The translations under genes were made by a program, and so were the position numbers. The notes under the pieces were generated by a model. The model worked only from the letters and a program-made list of their open reading frames with translations, was not told where the DNA came from and did not search any database. Of a stretch of DNA of 5,820 nucleotides, positions 5,641-5,820 are shown piece by piece. Numbering within the stretch: the first letter of the stretch is position 1; each line of letters begins with the position of its first letter. Origin of the DNA: Microcaldota archaeon (GTDB taxonomy: Archaea > Micrarchaeota > Micrarchaeia > Micrarchaeales > CABMGC01); the NCBI GenBank assembly GCA_021791075.1, contig JAJYXH010000011.1:1-5820 (forward strand). The letters run 5' to 3'.

Positions 5641-5820
5641 ATGGGAGATATGTCCGAGATTGCCACGAAAGAGGGCAAGAAGATTAAGGGGAAGATGAAG
5701 GAGAAGAGCCTGGGCCAGGCTGCGATAGAGTACCTGACCACGTACGGATGGGCCATACTGATAATAGCGGTTGTGCTCATCCTTCTATACGTATTCGTCA
5801 TATCCCCCTACGCGGTAGCG
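5641..5820 (+). CDS. Type IV pilin-like protein with class III signal peptide, N-terminal fragment
   Basis: Sixty codons are visible before the window ends. Residues 1-25 are a hydrophilic leader with seven lysines, ending KEKSLG; then Q26 starts the pilin signature GQAAIEYLTTYGWAIL, with the conserved Glu at +5 (E30) and a hydrophobic helix to about residue 55. In archaea the class III leader is cut between Gly and Gln by a prepilin peptidase (EppA/PibD type). The helix then packs into a pilus core or anchors the protein on the surface. The remaining C-terminal domain, which would decide between a pilus subunit and another surface protein, is outside the window. The leader is long for this class. 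Start choice is uncertain: ATG 5641 is used, ATG 5650 is also possible, and an in-frame GTG at 5623 coincides with the predicted transcription start (leaderless). Confidence 0.82.
   Translation, partial: MGDMSEIATKEGKKIKGKMKEKSLGQAAIEYLTTYGWAILIIAVVLILLYVFVISPYAVA

Noticed and set aside
5616..5801. 61-codon reverse-strand reading frame opposite the pilin-like gene
   Set aside because: The plus strand carries the unmistakable pilin signature; the reverse frame has no support.

Overview
The window looks like chromosomal DNA of an archaeon. The evidence is perfect archaeal-type TATA boxes (TTTATATA, TTTATAAA) about 26 bases upstream of gene starts with almost no leader, heavy use of ATA and AGG codons, and a UbiA-family enzyme resembling the archaeal ether-lipid enzyme. 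A pilin-like protein with the class III signal peptide signature GQAAIEYLTTYGWAIL points the same way. That signature and the moderate G+C suggest a small-genome DPANN-type lineage such as Micrarchaeota/ARMAN, but this is inference and the window has no rRNA or other decisive marker.

Layout, left to right: (1) a minus-strand M20 metallohydrolase whose C-terminus lies beyond the left edge (1-983); (2) a shared divergent promoter around 1013-1020; (3) a plus-strand, very acidic-tailed multi-pass membrane protein of unknown function (1043-1627); (4) two base pairs further on and convergent with it, a minus-strand two-gene operon read right to left: a radical SAM protein (4297-3248), then a GT-C-type polytopic glycosyltransferase (3273-1630) overlapping it by 26 bases; (5) a second shared divergent promoter built on a perfectly palindromic TATA box (4328-4335); (6) a plus-strand UbiA prenyltransferase (4364-5233), possibly digeranylgeranylglyceryl phosphate synthase; (7) a roughly 400-base intergenic region holding a 144-bp MITE-like element with 13-bp perfect terminal inverted repeats exactly flanked by 12-bp direct repeats (5411-5578); (8) the promoter and first 60 codons of a type IV pilin-like protein that runs off the right edge.

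Functionally, the central part (acidic membrane protein, radical SAM enzyme, GT-C glycosyltransferase, UbiA prenyltransferase, pilin) is biased toward membrane lipid and cell-surface work. The GT-C enzyme would use a polyprenyl-phosphate sugar, the UbiA enzyme makes or modifies prenyl lipids, and the pilin is a surface protein. That the five form one pathway is not shown by the sequence; only the radical SAM/GT-C pair is tightly linked.

The strongest unexplained structure is the small transposon-like insertion just upstream of the pilin promoter. The next is the repeated use of one near-palindromic TATA box to drive two head-to-head genes. I see no CRISPR array, tRNA, rRNA or defence system.
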